64,000 nt of DNA from Glossina fuscipes (GCF_014805625.2 NW_023998415.1:35504095-35568094); one strand, 5' to 3'; shown: positions 25,217 to 37,600, numbered from the stretch's first letter. Translations and numbers: made by a program. Notes: generated by a model not told the origin, from the letters alone.

Positions 25217-27851
25217 TCACCAACATTGTCGAGCGGAATCGGGTATACATTTTCCATAGATGCTATCAAATTTGTAATGATGTTGACAGTCGAGGAGAAA
25301 AGCGTAACCGTCAGAGCACTGATAAAATTGAGAGCAACGGCTTGCTGGAAATCGTGCCAATGGGTCTATGTTACATCGAGAATCTTCTTGCGGCAAGTCT
25401 ACATCATTCACAGAACGATTGGAATCAGTATCCTCAGCATTAGCTGACATAACATACCGTGGTGTTGTAGTTACAAAATTCGAGAAGACTTTTTCTTTAG
25501 GCATTTGATTTATTTTTGCCTCTATAAGTGCTTCCGTACGTATTGCTACCGTTTTATCGCTACTTCCGATTGGTTCAAATGCACGATCAGCATATATATT
25601 ATATATTTCGGGTTTATACATAATGTACAATTCCTTCGGGTCATCTGTTCCACGTGGTTGCCGCGCTAGGTAGAGAAGAGTCCCTATAATGGACTTCACT
25701 ACATCGGCATCTACGATTTGCGTGGTCATGACATTTTGCGAAGAATTTTCGATTAAACGTTGCATAGCAATCAATTCATTGTCTTTTGTAGATATTGTCA
25801 GCGCAAATGTATCTGGTGTTGAATTTTTTTTTTCAGTTTCGTCACTTTCTTCCTTTACGTTCGCTTCATTAACATTAGCAGAGACTGTGTCTATATCTGT
25901 CGTAGATTCTGTCGTCGGTATCATTACTGAAGATGTTGATAATGTTGTTGATATTGCTGTTTCTCGTGTTTGCGGTGCTGTTGTTTCTGTTGTTGTTGTT
26001 GTTGTTTCTGCCATTCTTGTTGCTTCTGATGTTGTCGACGTTGTTGTTAGTGGCGTTGTTGATGTTGCTCGTTCGGGTATTGATAATGTTGTTGGTTCAG
26101 GTGTTGTTGATGTTGTTGGTTCAGGCGTTGTTGATGTTGTCGGCTCGGGTGTTGTTGATGTCGTAGATGTGGTTGCTTCGGGCAATGTGGATATTGTTGT
26201 TTCCGGGGTTGTCGACGTTGTTCTTTCTAGTGTTTTTGATGTCGTTGTCGACGTAATAGTTTCCGGTATTATTGATGTTTCTCTTGATATTGTTTGTTTT
26301 GGTATATTTGAGGTTATTGTTGATGTTGTCGAAATTGCTGTTGATGTTGTCGATTCTGGTGTTGTTGATGTTGTTGGTTCTAGTGTTGTTGATGTTGTTG
26401 TTGATATTATTGGTTCTGGTGTTGTTGATGTGCTTGTTGATGTTGTCGTTTCTGGTGTGGTTGATGTTGTTGATTCGGACGTTATTGTATCTAGTATCGT
26501 TGATGTTGTCAATGTGGTTGCTTCGGGCATTGTTGTCGTGGTTGGTTCGGAGATTGTAGATGTTGTTGTCGACGTTGTTCTTTCTGGTGTTTCTGATGTC
26601 GCTGTCGACGTAGTGGTTTGTGGTGCTATTGATGTTTCTCTTGATATTGTTCGTTTTTGTATATTTGACATTATTGTTGATGTTGTCGACGTTTGTTCTG
26701 GTATTGATGATGTGGACGATTCTGGTGTTGTTGATGTTGTTGGTTCTACTATTGTTGATGTTGTTGGTTCTGGTGTTGTTAACGTTGTTGGTTCTGATGT
26801 TGTTGATGTTTGTGTTGATGTTATTGGTTCTGGTGTTGTTGATGTGGTTGTTGATGTTGTTGGTTCTGGTGTTGTTGTTGTTGGTCTTGCATGTGTCGGC
26901 ACCGTAGCTTCTAGCGCAAGGTCAACTGCTGTTGTTTCTGGTATAGTTAGGTTTTCAACCGTTATTGGCATCGAAGCGTCAGTTTCTGACATTGGTCCTG
27001 GCAACAACGGCTTGTCATATTTAAGAAGTTGTACATCATAATCAGCGTACACTAAGCATGGAACAAGATCTTCAAAAATACAAGATAACCTACTTTGGTC
27101 CCACATAAATGTTTTCGGACAATAGAATTCATGCGGTTCACCGCGGCTACATTTTATAAAATGCTTACAATCTGTTTCATGTGGTAAAAATGTTCCATCC
27201 GACATATTTACGCAAGGATTTTCGCGTTTGCGTGTATCAAGCGATAATGGTTCCTGAGTTTTATTATCAGTTTGCGCCGTCTCCGTGGAGGTTTCTTTAG
27301 TTATTATATTTGCCTCATTTTCACGCTGCGTTTCAGTAACTTTTTCATCCTCTGGTTTGTCTAATTCCGTTGAGCTTTGATCACTTAAATCATTATAATC
27401 TTCCGTTGTCATTATAGCGCTTGGTATAGCTGTTGTTTCTTCCGTAGCTGTTTCTTCCAGCTGTTGTTTTTCCAATTTTGCGGTCTCATACTCGCTGTAT
27501 AGCATGCATTCAGTGGTATTTGCAGGAACACAACTTTGTGTGGTTGGATTCCAACGATATGTATGAAAGCAACGGAACTCAAACGGTTTTCCCATAAAGC
27601 ATCTCATGAAACGTGTGCAATCATCCTTATGTGGCAGAAATGTCCCACTAGGTTCATTTTCACATATAATTTTAAAATTCGGATCTTCCGCTTTAACGGT
27701 ATCAGTTAAGCGACTGCCAATTTGCAAAATTACAGTTAATAGGATCAAATTAATTACTGTAAAGAAATTTTGTTAATAATAAAAAAAAAAAAAAATAAAA
27801 AAACAGAAAAAAATAATGTATAATATACTTTAGGACAAACGGACCTTTCAT
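25217..27851 (-). CDS. Secreted Thr-rich mucin with three CBM14 (peritrophin-A) chitin-binding domains
   Basis: Likely extracellular chitin-binding mucin of the peritrophic matrix or cuticle. Model: exon 1 27851-27845 (ATGAAAG), exon 2 27756-25217, 848 aa. The join makes the signal peptide MKVINLILLTVILQIG. CBM14 domains of six cysteines lie near residues 32-90 (start IICENEPSGTF), 180-235 (start NPCVNMSDGTF) and at the extreme C-terminus (SRCNIDPLARF to RQCW). Between domains 2 and 3 is about 370 residues of Thr/Ser/Pro repeats of the TTSTTPEP type, probably heavily O-glycosylated. A block with TISRETSI occurs twice, showing internal duplication. The exon 1 donor reads GTCCGT, which is weak. 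Without it the open frame from 27748 still encodes most of the signal peptide. The long plus-strand open frame here is only the complement of the repeat. Confidence 0.88.
26040..26900 (-). repeat. Tandem Thr/Pro-coding minisatellite in the mucin gene
   Basis: On the plus strand the unit is close to GTTGTTGATGTTGTTGGTTC, roughly 24 bases per unit with variation, coding for TTSTTPEP-type repeats on the minus strand. Two longer blocks containing TISRETSI (near 26280 and 26640) are related to each other and show a higher-order duplication. Confidence 0.85.
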
Positions 27852-27944
27852 GGCCTTTGCTGGTTACAAGACTACTGATTTTTTGTTTTTTGTCGTGAGC
27901 CCATAAACGATTTTATATGGTTAGCATTAAAAATGCATTAGATG

Positions 27945-27960
27945 TTTATATATATATTTA
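27945..27960 (-). promoter_or_regulatory. Candidate TATA box of the minus-strand mucin gene
   Basis: TAAATATATATATAAA on the minus strand, about 95 bases upstream of the proposed ATG at 27851. AT-rich surroundings make chance possible. Confidence 0.4.
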
Positions 27961-30701
27961 ATGCATACGTCTAACGAAAAATTTTGTGTGCTTGATTGAC
28001 TTTTCACGCTACATTAATGAAGAAAATAAACCGAAAACAAGGTAGGAGAGCCTCATATATTAACAATATGCTCTCTATGAAAGAAGAAAAATATACGAAA
28101 CTCACTTCTAAAATGGATGTACTATGCGTTTATAACAAATAGTTGTGCCCGTACCCAAAGGTATACGGGTTTTGGGTTAGTGTCAAAGTTTCGAGCCAGT
28201 TAAGCTATAAGATTAAGTTTGACTGAAATTTCCGCGGTACAAAAAGTGAAAAACTGAAACTATCACATCGATACACATTTATTTGATAGATAGCAGATGG
28301 TAGCTTCTATAAATTTATGAAGTAGTTTCAATTAGCCAGGGATGAGGGTTGAAGTTTTTTTAAAAAGAACCAAGTTATGAAAGGTTTTACTTTCTTTATT
28401 ACTGCGTTTGTTAGCAGAAATTTTTGCATCTAATATAACTGAAAGTACGACTACGTCCCAGGGTGATGACCGTTAAATTGAATAAGAATATATAACTCGA
28501 AAAACTTCTTTTTAATTATGCCTATATCAGGCAGTCAATTGCGCAAAATTGTTACATAACCCCGTCAGTTGTTTGTATCAAACTTTCGATCGATATCTCT
28601 TATGTTATTTTTTTTTTTTTTTTTTTTTATTCTCTAACTACCACAAACATATTTTTAGATGGATCGTGTTCATCTTTTCATTGAATATATGGCTAGCAAT
28701 TAATTTGGAAAGATAGGTTTCCAATTTATTTTAATTTTTTCGATCTCTCGCGCCCATCCTATGAATGTTCTGAAGTCTTTGTGGCCTTTTTTTGCATTTC
28801 ACATTATCCTCCTGGACTAAGAATAATGATAAATTTCTTCTTAATTTTTAAGCATATCTTTTTTAAACCATTTAAATAATCCATTTGTGTCTTAGTGCAA
28901 GAACCTTAATATGACTTCAAAAAAAGTGTGACGAAAAAATAATAAGTATACTGGGGACAGTACTTAAATTGGTTAATCCCATTCGCCTATATCAAGTTAA
29001 TTGTCGTCGCTTCGTAGCAACTTCTCACTTTTTTGCGTTCATATATAGGATAGTTCAATAAGAAGTGTCATTTTAAAACAAACAGTTGTTACGAGTTGTA
29101 TGGTAGATGGAACCGTCTTGTTGAAAACAAATGCCATCTATGTCATATACGTTCAATATAATTAAAAAAAAAATAATCAACATTGCTCAGTTGAATTAGT
29201 AGCTTTTTTAAAAAGCTATAGCCCAATTATGCCGCCAGCACAAAACTGAACAAAACAGTTGCTTGCCATGGTTGTAGATATTGTTCGAATATTTCTGTTG
29301 GATTTTCAAAGCCCCAAATGTAATAGTTTCATTTGTTTACGAACGCAGGTCGGCTAATTAATTTTGATTAAATATATCATCGTCTTGCTCTTGCATTTCC
29401 AGCACGAAAATAGCGAAGAACTCTATTAGGCGCAACGGTGGAGAGCGTTTAATGATAATGATGATATTTCTTATTGTATGTTTTTTATCGGTTCGCCCAC
29501 TAGGGCATGCCAACTCTAATCCTTATTAAGGTATGTTTCGTTCTGAGTGAATAATCAAGAACTGATCTTCCTTTAATAATGCATGATAGTCATAATATTA
29601 AGACTAGGGACGATACTATGAAACTGAAAAATTCAAGGGTGAAATCATTACATTTAAATACAGATATATCAAGTGCAATTTTTACTGTTTTAACGATTTT
29701 ACAAATTTATGATTCCTCGTAAATTAATGGCATTTTTTATTGTATGTTTCAGGTAGTTTTAGTCAAAAACACCAAAATTCAGGAATGTTATCAATAATTT
29801 CAATTGAAATTTGCGTGTAAACGTCTATTCTGGTCTGTGAAAAATTTGTTTCAATTTATAAAAAAGATTTGAAACTTATATATCTTTGGTGAAGGCGATT
29901 GGCGGTCTAGAATTGAGAAATCTCGTTAAGAGAATAGAGAACCAGAACTTGTTGCGCTGTTTTCGATGCATAGGTGCAGGCGCGTTTGATCTGGTAAAAA
30001 TCAAGAAATGTGACGTATGTATTAAAAAAAGATTTAACAGGGGCTTTCGCAATGATAAATGTAATCTATATATATCTTAATTCATTGAAAAATTTCTGCA
30101 AATAGCGGCACTCGAGATAATGCATAAGAAATGATAAAAAAGCTTGAGTTAGATTTTCTAATGAAATACTTATAATTGATTCGTTTCTTAAGATAAAATT
30201 GCATTTATGCATTTATTAGTTAAACGGGTCGAAAGTTAGCATATTTAACACTCTTGATCTATTTACTCCTTTACATTGTGACTACAATATAAGTTAAATT
30301 CAAATGCATTTATACAAATTAACTGCTAGCTGCAATTATTAGTTACCCAATCATCAATATAGAAATTACCCACTTGTCATTCCTAATATGCGTTCCGAGT
30401 AATAAAAAACTGTAGTATCTCTTTATAATTACATTAAGATATGGACTAAATTTTTGTGTTTTCCACCTTTTGCAAATATTATGTCTGCAAATATGAAATC
30501 ATTCTTTAATATAATTAATTCATTTATTGCAACGTTAGATAAGCAACTTAGGAACGTAGCAATTCTTATCTAAATTGTAGTGATAAGAAATCAAAAAAAG
30601 ATTAGAAGAAGAAGAAATAAAAGTATATTAAATTGAGTGATTGAATTTTTGATTAGTTTTCAACGTAACTTGTACAAGTTGGGAATTATCAAGCTCGAAA
30701 A
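27961..30701. other. Intergenic stretch between two divergent CBM14 mucin genes
   Basis: Apart from a decayed DDE transposon near 29.04-29.37 kb, I see AT-rich DNA with a poly-T run at 28611-28629. The 64-codon plus frame at 29886-30080 has no homology that I recognise and lies in no gene context. It is probably chance. Confidence 0.55.
29040..29370 (-). pseudogene. Relic of a DDE transposase gene (Tc1/mariner-IS630 superfamily)
   Basis: The minus strand in broken frames gives FVNK-NYYIWGFENP, then EIFEQYLQPWQATVLFSFVL, a stop, and further on DIDGICFQQDGSIYHTTR. This order matches the catalytic core of insect transposases with WG-ENP, a tryptophan-rich strand and the FQQDGA-CHTAR aspartate motif. 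There are stops and at least one frameshift. No ends are visible. Confidence 0.5.
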
Positions 30702-32546
30702 ATGATTCCTCGACTCATCCAAATCATTTTCGCGTTTCTATTTGTTAAAAGTTGTCAGGGAAATGCGGTGTCACCCAATGAAATGAATACATTAGCTCAA
30801 ATTTCTGAACATGTAACGTGTTCAGAAGATGCCAGGTATTTAGCGGATCCTATTGATTGCCGATATTACATTAATTGCATTGAAGGCATACCGTATCGTG
30901 TTAAATGTGTTGAATCACTATATTGGAATCAAGATTTTCAAATGTGCGTGTTATCAAGTAACCACTGTGGATCAATTATAACGGGCGATAATATAATATT
31001 AAATAGCGAGCGAACCGCATTTTCAACAAAACCCAAACAAATAAGAGCTAAATTTGCAGAACCTTTATTATACAATGCATTAATACGAACGCTTAATGAA
31101 TCAACTGATTCTACTACTTTACCGGATGATATTGAAAAGACAACCGAAGGAACGACTTTATCTGTAGAAATAACTACCACGACACCGGAGGATGCTTCAT
31201 TGTCAACAGCGAACACTGAATCAACTGTCACGNNNNNNNNNNNNNNNNNNNNNNNNNNNNNNNNNNNNNNNNNNNNNNNNNNNNNNNNNNNNNNNNNNNN
31301 NNNNNNNNNNNNNNNNNNNNNNNNNNNNNNNNNNNNNNNNNNNNNNNNNNNNNNNNNNNNNNNNNNNNNNNNNNNNNNNNNNNNNNNNNNNNNNNNNNNN
31401 NNNNNNNNNNNNNNNNNNNNNNNNNNNNNNNNNNNNNNNNNNNNNNNNNNNNNNNNNNNNNNNNNNNNNNNNNNNNNNNNNNNNNNNNNNNNNNNNNNNN
31501 NNNNNNNNNNNNNNNNNNNNNNNNNNNNNNNNNNNNNNNNNNNNNNNNNNNNNNNNNNNNNNNNNNNNNNNNNNNNNNNNNNNNNNNNNNNNNNNNNNNN
31601 NNNNNNNNNNNNNNNNNNNNNNNNNNNNNNNNNNNNNNNNNNNNNNNNNNNNNNNNNNNNNNNNNNNNNNNNNNNNNNNNNNNNNNNNNNNNNNNNNNNN
31701 NNNNNNNNNNNNNNNNNNNNNNNNNNNNNNNNNNNNNNNNNNNNNNNNNNNNNNNNNNNNNNNNNNNNNNNNNNNNNNNNNNNNNNNNNNNNNNNNNNNN
31801 NNNNNNNNNNNNNNNNNNNNNNNNNNNNNNNNNNNNNNNNNNNNNNNNNNNNNNNNNNNNNNNNNNNNNNNNNNNNNNNNNNNNNNNNNNNNNNNNNNNN
31901 NNNNNNNNNNNNNNNNNNNNNNNNNNNNNNNNNNNNNNNNNNNNNNNNNNNNNNNNNNNNNNNNNNNNNNNNNNNNNNNNNNNNNNNNNNNNNNNNNNNN
32001 NNNNNNNNNNNNNNNNNNNNNNNNNNNNNNNNNNNNNNNNNNNNNNNNNNNNNNNNNNNNNNNNNNNNNNNNNNNNNNNNNNNNNNNNNNNNNNNNNNNN
32101 NNNNNNNNNNNNNNNNNNNNNNNNNNNNNNNNNNNNNNNNNNNNNNNNNNNNNNNNNNNNNNNNNNCAACCGTTCCAACGACGATACCAACAACATTACC
32201 AACAACGGTACCAACAACAACACCAACAACAGAACCGACAACTGTTCCAACAACAACACCAACAACTTTGCCGACAACAGGACCAATAGACAAGCCAAAC
32301 TCAATATGTAGTGATGGTCTAATATACCACCAAGATCCGTATGATTGCCACTATTTTATAAAGTGCGCCAACGGTATACCATATAGATTTAAATGTCCTT
32401 CACCATTATTTTGGAACCAAAGCATATTATCTTGCACCCGGAGTGGTGAACACTGCAATTCTTCGATAACGACGCCAAAAACACTGGCACCAACGACGAT
32501 GCCAACAAGCAGACCGGCGGATTTCGACGTGATACCACACGCGTGA
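30702..32546 (+). CDS. Secreted Thr-rich mucin with CBM14 domains, interrupted by an assembly gap
   Basis: Likely chitin-binding mucin, similar in build to its divergent neighbour at 25.2 kb. The start ATG gives a signal peptide (IQIIFAFLFVKSCQG). The first CBM14 domain, about residues 38-90, starts HVTCSEDARYL and ends SSNHC, with six cysteines. A Thr/Ser-rich linker then runs into 934 undetermined bases (31233-32166). After the gap come VPTTTPTTLPTT-type repeats and a second CBM14 domain starting NSICSDGLIYH and ending GEHC. The protein closes with a short Thr/Pro tail. The frame is the same on both sides with the gap as sized, giving 614 residues, but the true repeat length is unknown. No intron is needed. 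Sequence lost in the gap may include more CBM14 domains. Confidence 0.85.
   Translation: MIPRLIQIIFAFLFVKSCQGNAVSPNEMNTLAQISEHVTCSEDARYLADPIDCRYYINCIEGIPYRVKCVESLYWNQDFQMCVLSSNHCGSIITGDNIILNSERTAFSTKPKQIRAKFAEPLLYNALIRTLNESTDSTTLPDDIEKTTEGTTLSVEITTTTPEDASLSTANTESTVTXXXXXXXXXXXXXXXXXXXXXXXXXXXXXXXXXXXXXXXXXXXXXXXXXXXXXXXXXXXXXXXXXXXXXXXXXXXXXXXXXXXXXXXXXXXXXXXXXXXXXXXXXXXXXXXXXXXXXXXXXXXXXXXXXXXXXXXXXXXXXXXXXXXXXXXXXXXXXXXXXXXXXXXXXXXXXXXXXXXXXXXXXXXXXXXXXXXXXXXXXXXXXXXXXXXXXXXXXXXXXXXXXXXXXXXXXXXXXXXXXXXXXXXXXXXXXXXXXXXXXXXXXXXXXXXXXXXXXXXXXXXXXXXXXXXXXXXXXXXXXXXXXXXXXXXXTVPTTIPTTLPTTVPTTTPTTEPTTVPTTTPTTLPTTGPIDKPNSICSDGLIYHQDPYDCHYFIKCANGIPYRFKCPSPLFWNQSILSCTRSGEHCNSSITTPKTLAPTTMPTSRPADFDVIPHA
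31233..32166. other. Assembly gap inside the mucin repeat
   Basis: 934 undetermined bases inside the Thr/Pro repeat. The ACAACA-rich tandem repeat on the right edge (32167-32280) probably caused an assembly collapse. Confidence 0.97.
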
Positions 32547-33755
32547 ATGGTGACCGCGTTTTGATATGTGAATAATTACCTTTATAAAAATCTACTAATT
32601 TATTGTTTTTAAAACAGTAAGTTTCTCTAATAAATTTCTTATGCTATTTTGAATTTTTGTTTCCTTTAAAAATTTTATTACAAAGCTTTTCTCAATCAGT
32701 ACAAGACTTTGAATATTATCTGTTTCGATCGCTTCGCTACCCAAGTTCTTTATTTTAAATTGATGTTTTTGCGGGAATGAAGGAGTCAATTTGAAACGTA
32801 ATATGTGCTCATATAAAGAGTGCCAGTCACTGTTTAATTCTTTTACTGCTTCAAGACATCACTTTTGACACTCAACTTTTAATCTAGCATGTGCTAACAT
32901 ATAATTGAACCTTTGGTAACGCTTATTACGAACACGATAGTTGCTCAAGTGGGAAAGTGGACAGCGGAAATTTTTAAGTAAACTCAATACCTAACGTCAG
33001 TCAAAAAGATATGTTTCAGAAGCGCTTTCCTGCTAGTTTTCAGTTATTTCAAAATATAATAACCGTAACAACAAGAGAATGGCAAAAACATCCATTTTTA
33101 GCAACTGCGAGATATTCAGCAAGAGACGATAAACGGAGGAGCTTACATAAATCGATTAAATATCGTGTTACAAGCTGATCGCAAATATGCAAGAGTGAGG
33201 AATATCCTATATTTCAAAAATAGCAACAAAAAAAAAAAAAAAGAAAAAATAATACGTTGGTTATTTTGAATAGATAGATGTAAAGCCTTTACGACCTCGA
33301 TATTTTGAAGTAACATTACAACGACAAAAGTCGGTTTCAAATGGATTTTAACCGAATTTAATTTATCCAATGAAGCAATTTACGAGAAAAATTAATTTTA
33401 TTATTATAATAACGATTGCAGTAAGTGATGTTACAAACTGATGAATAATATGCGATAAGAAACCCTGCAAAACTTCATGAAGTTCATGAAATGCGACATC
33501 TTAAATATTACCTTACATTTCAACTGTTACTCTTCGATGTTTATTTTATATTCTTACTATTTATTTTATATGCATTTCTGTTTATTTACATTTATAACAT
33601 AAGTACGCTAATATTTAAACAAACTGTAGTCTGAGTAGAATGAAAAGAGATATTATCAGATTGAATATTTATTGATTAGCAATTAATTGATTAATGTTCT
33701 ATCGGTCTCTTCCACATAATTACTGAGTTCAAGGCAATTTATCCCCTTAACATGA
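32547..33755. other. Intergenic stretch between two CBM14 genes
   Basis: AT-rich with a poly-A run at 33228-33247. I see no gene. It must hold the 3' end of the mucin transcript and the upstream control region of the gene at 33849. Confidence 0.5.
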
Positions 33756-33763
33756 TATAAAAG
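33756..33763 (+). promoter_or_regulatory. TATA box of the three-CBM14 gene
   Basis: TATAAAAG followed by GGCC, a near-perfect fly core promoter element 93 bases before the ATG at 33849. Transcription would start near 33785-33795. Confidence 0.75.
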
Positions 33764-33848
33764 GGCCTTTTGCAGCAATTCGAAGCGTAGTCGTTTGTAA
33801 AAAATTGTATTAAATTTACTTAAAAGAAGCAAATATATTTCAAAAACA

Positions 33849-34665
33849 ATGCATTTGTGGTTAAGCATCATTTGTTCTTATCTACTATTCAAAGGATTCA
33901 ATTGTTACAAAGAAGAAGTGAGTTGCTCTCTTGATCACGAAGAATGCATAATAACGGAGATTTTAGTTAATTGTTTCAGAACATCCTATAAAACATGAGG
34001 ATTGTCCCCGGTTAGATGATAACAATCATCCAATACTTCTTGCCCATCCTAATGATTGCCGTCGCTATTATAGCTGCTTAGACGGTTTCGCGTATCCTAA
34101 AATGTGCCCGGAAAATTTGCACTGGAGTGCTGTAACATATCGTTGCGACTATCCGGAAATTGCCAAATGCGAAACGGAAGCCAACATCGATAATCAAATT
34201 GCAAATGCTAATAATTTCAAATCGAAAGTTTACTTTCAAAACCATCCCAGCGATTGCAATCGCTTTGTTCAATGTCAAATAATGAAATGCCCACCCAATT
34301 ACCATTGGAACGCGAAAACGGAACGTTGCGATTTTCCTCATTTGGCTCAGTGTGAAAATTATCCTCCATCTTCTAATCAGTCCGCTGGTGCTGCCACCGC
34401 TAGTACACCCCCTTCATCAGGTAATCAAGAAAACGGTGTCACATCTCCCGGCTGGCCTGCTGGTAATGACACTCAAGCATCGTCCGGCCACTGTGCAGTC
34501 TGCGATGCGCTTTGCGACCGAAACGATCAAATGTATTTACCGTTCCCAGGCAATTGTCATAAGTTCATACAATGCAATGGCATAGCTTTCATTTTCAATT
34601 GTCCCGATCATTTGTATTGGAATGCCAAATTAAATGCTTGCGATCGCATTTGCGTACCAAATTAA
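33849..34665 (+). CDS. Secreted protein with three CBM14 chitin-binding domains
   Basis: Peritrophin or obstructor-like extracellular chitin-binding protein. Exon 1 33849-33917 encodes a signal peptide (MHLWLSIICSYLLFKG). Exon 2 33967-34665 follows an intron of 49 bases (GTGAGT to TTTTAG). The joined frame gives 255 residues. A later AG at 33978-33979 would give the wrong frame, so the earlier acceptor is chosen. CBM14 domain 1 runs from DCPRLDDNNHP to IAKC, domain 2 from KVYFQNHPSDC to LAQC (shortened, with its first cysteine missing or displaced), and domain 3 from CAVCDALCDRNDQ to DRICVPN, after a Ser/Gly/Pro linker. Conserved DC-R/K-FIQC and HWNA--C motifs recur. The 49-base intron is at the lower limit for flies. 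If it is not spliced, the frame stops early. Confidence 0.85.
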
Positions 34666-37600
34666 AATTACAGCAAACAAAAGCAAGAGATGCAAAAAAA
34701 AATAAAAAATAAAGAAAGAAGAGAAGATAAAAGAGATGCAAAGTTTTGCAAAATTACTTTTAAAAGCAAACCTTTTTATTATCAATTATACTACATTGCA
34801 TACATGAACCCTATAAAATACGACGATATAATAAAAATTTAATTGATTTTTTTTATTAACTAAAAGTATGCAAAGCTATATGAAAATGAAGCCATACCAA
34901 AAAAAAAAAAATTCTACATTAACACGTTCGCGGACAGCAAAAAAAACTTGAGTAGGGAGCCAAAAAAAATGGCAATATGTTCTAAAATTAGAAGATCGTA
35001 TTTGAATATATATGCAACGAATGCTATAGCTTTTACGATAATATAGATCAAATTTTTCAACTGGGATGACGTGAACGTGCTATAGCATTCAAATAAGAGA
35101 AAACATGAGAAATCTGCTCTCTTTCTAGGGTATAGAAATTTAAGAAGTTAGAGCCGCCCTAAGGAAATTTGTAAATACATAGGGGAGAAAAAAAAAAATT
35201 ACGAAGCAGGCCATTGATTATGTATGGGCTTAACTAGGTTTAATTTTCGAGTTTCGATTAGTTAAGTTAAATGCACGCGTAAGCGGTGCCAGAGACGCTC
35301 TCTCAAAATTGGCAAAACAGGCGTAAGCAAAAGCTCACGCTTTTATAAAACAAAACAACTGTAAATTGAAAATGGAGTAAATTCCAAAGAAAGTTGTTTT
35401 CTTACAAGCTGTTGAACCTAAACAAAAAATTTTTAATTTTATGACAGGCAGGTAAGTTACTTGACTTGGTCTTATCGCCAACAGGACTGATCCATGTAAC
35501 ATGTAACGTCGTAATAGTCAAGTAATGGTAAGAAATATATATATATATATATGTATGCATTAGGCCGAATGCTTCCTTCCTGTCCTCATATTATTTGATT
35601 TAGTCGTATAGCATACGCGAACGTATTAAGTAAAACTTTAAAAGAAAATTAAAAATGAAACGGCACATTATCATAAAATTATTACTAGCATTATACTACG
35701 ATAGAGATATCGAATTTAGGGCTGAACATCTCCTAGAAGAAAAGATCTTTTTCTTTCTTCGTGTATAAAAGAAGGCGTGGGTATAATAAAGTAATTATAA
35801 AGCGTATGTTTAAGTATTAAAAAATATTAAAATATGGTAACACTGGAGCTATTCCAATGGATTACCTTGCAGCTTGTGCAATTTTAAATTTAAAAAGAAA
35901 AAATACAATCAATCTTCATGGCCAGAAAATCTCGAATGCGGAACCTTGATGAGAAAAACAAAGTGTATAAATGACTGCCAGTAAAAAAAAAAAAAGTAAT
36001 TCATTACATGCGGCAACAAATGCAGGAAACACTTGCTTTCTATATGCTTGATCATCGTCCAAGTGTATCAGAATATCAGCGACGGATGAGGCGTGAAAAA
36101 TAAAGCGACTTATGAATATGTATTAACAATCATGACATTTTCGCAAGAAATGTTGCAGATGTTATATAATTTTATTACAAGTTGTTTTTTTAAAAAAATT
36201 CGAGACACAAATGAAAAATATTTCTTGTTCTGTTTTTTGCAAAAAGAAAAGGAAAAAAGTTAGGAAATATAATAGATGACTATCCATAAATAAAAACTTT
36301 AAAAACCTTTTAGGACCAAACTTAGGATCACCTTTCAATTGTAAGTGTGCAAGCGTCTTCTTCAGGCTATGCAGGCTTTTAGTTCAATATTTCTGGCCGT
36401 GAAAGTTTCGGCAGACGGTTGGATGGAGTTGATTCATAAAAAAAAATATAAGTAGCATTTGCGATTTTTGGCTTCCGACTTTTCATCGTTAGAAGCGGAC
36501 GATCAATAATAATAAGAATTTTCTTGGGTGAGTAGTATAAGAATTACACGATATTTATTCGATGGCAAGTGTATAAGTTGGCGGAACCAGCCAGAAATTT
36601 CACGCGATCGCGATAAATATTTGTATCAGGTTATAGATAAACGATCTTTTGTAAAACGTAACATTTTGCCTACTGACGGTTTACTTAGGTAAATCCCAAC
36701 CTCTAACTATGGTAGACATGACAGTGATCGAAGGACGATAACGCTGTCTTTTTCTAAGCTTGATCTCTAAACATCAACAATATATATTTGAGTTCCAGTA
36801 TAGCAGTATATTTTATGCGCTCTGTGATGTGTGTCATTTCAATGTTACGAAAAGTATGACAAATCTAGTATAGCTCGCAGCCCCCTTTCGCCGTACACTG
36901 TCTAGTTTATAAGACAATCATTTCCTTTTAGTACATAAGCAGCATTTTAACTCAATAAAAATCAGCAGTTAATGTAAATGCAAATACGTCCTATTAATTT
37001 TTCAAGTGTTTACGCGACACATTGGCCCGAGCGCCTAAACATTATTCTAAACAATCAGAAATTTCCAACAGTTCACATAAGTTAATGTCTGCCTTGTTTT
37101 CTCGCCTTCGGCCTACAGGTCGCAATTTTCAACCTATTTTGATGAAATTTAGTGCACTGGTGTGTTTTGGTCCAAGGACCAAAGCTATTGAAAATAGTTT
37201 AGATCGAAGCAGTTTTTCGATCACTTCCTCTATAACGCCTAAAAAAGTTATTGTATCAGTAATCAGTAGTAAAATCTCTTCCGGTATGATTCATCTGAAG
37301 AAATGTGGAAATGTGGACAACTTAAATTATTCAAGTGAATTAAACGAGTGAATTACACAATGACAAACAAATGCGTACTCTTAAGTTACATTTTTAAATT
37401 GCAAAATCTCTTAATTGCTACCATAAACCAAGTCAGGCTGGCAAGTGCATTGATATTAAGCAGTAACGAGTTGTGTACTTTCGCAGCGTCAATTATGCTT
37501 TTCCAAACTGAATTTTCCAATTTATATATATTTTGGTAAAAAAAAATTAAATTTCTAATTTAAATTAAGAAATGCTGCAACATAAGAATTCTTTGCGATA

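Noticed and set aside
25689..27041. 450-codon plus-strand open frame of Val/Asp/Gly repeats
   Set aside because: It is the exact complement of the Thr/Pro repeat of the mucin on the minus strand. Such repeats leave all frames open. The minus-strand frame has signal peptide and CBM14 domains.
30938..32304. Long open frames on both strands spanning the assembly gap
   Set aside because: Undetermined bases create artificial open frames. Only the plus frame from 30702 carries a signal peptide and chitin-binding domains on both sides.
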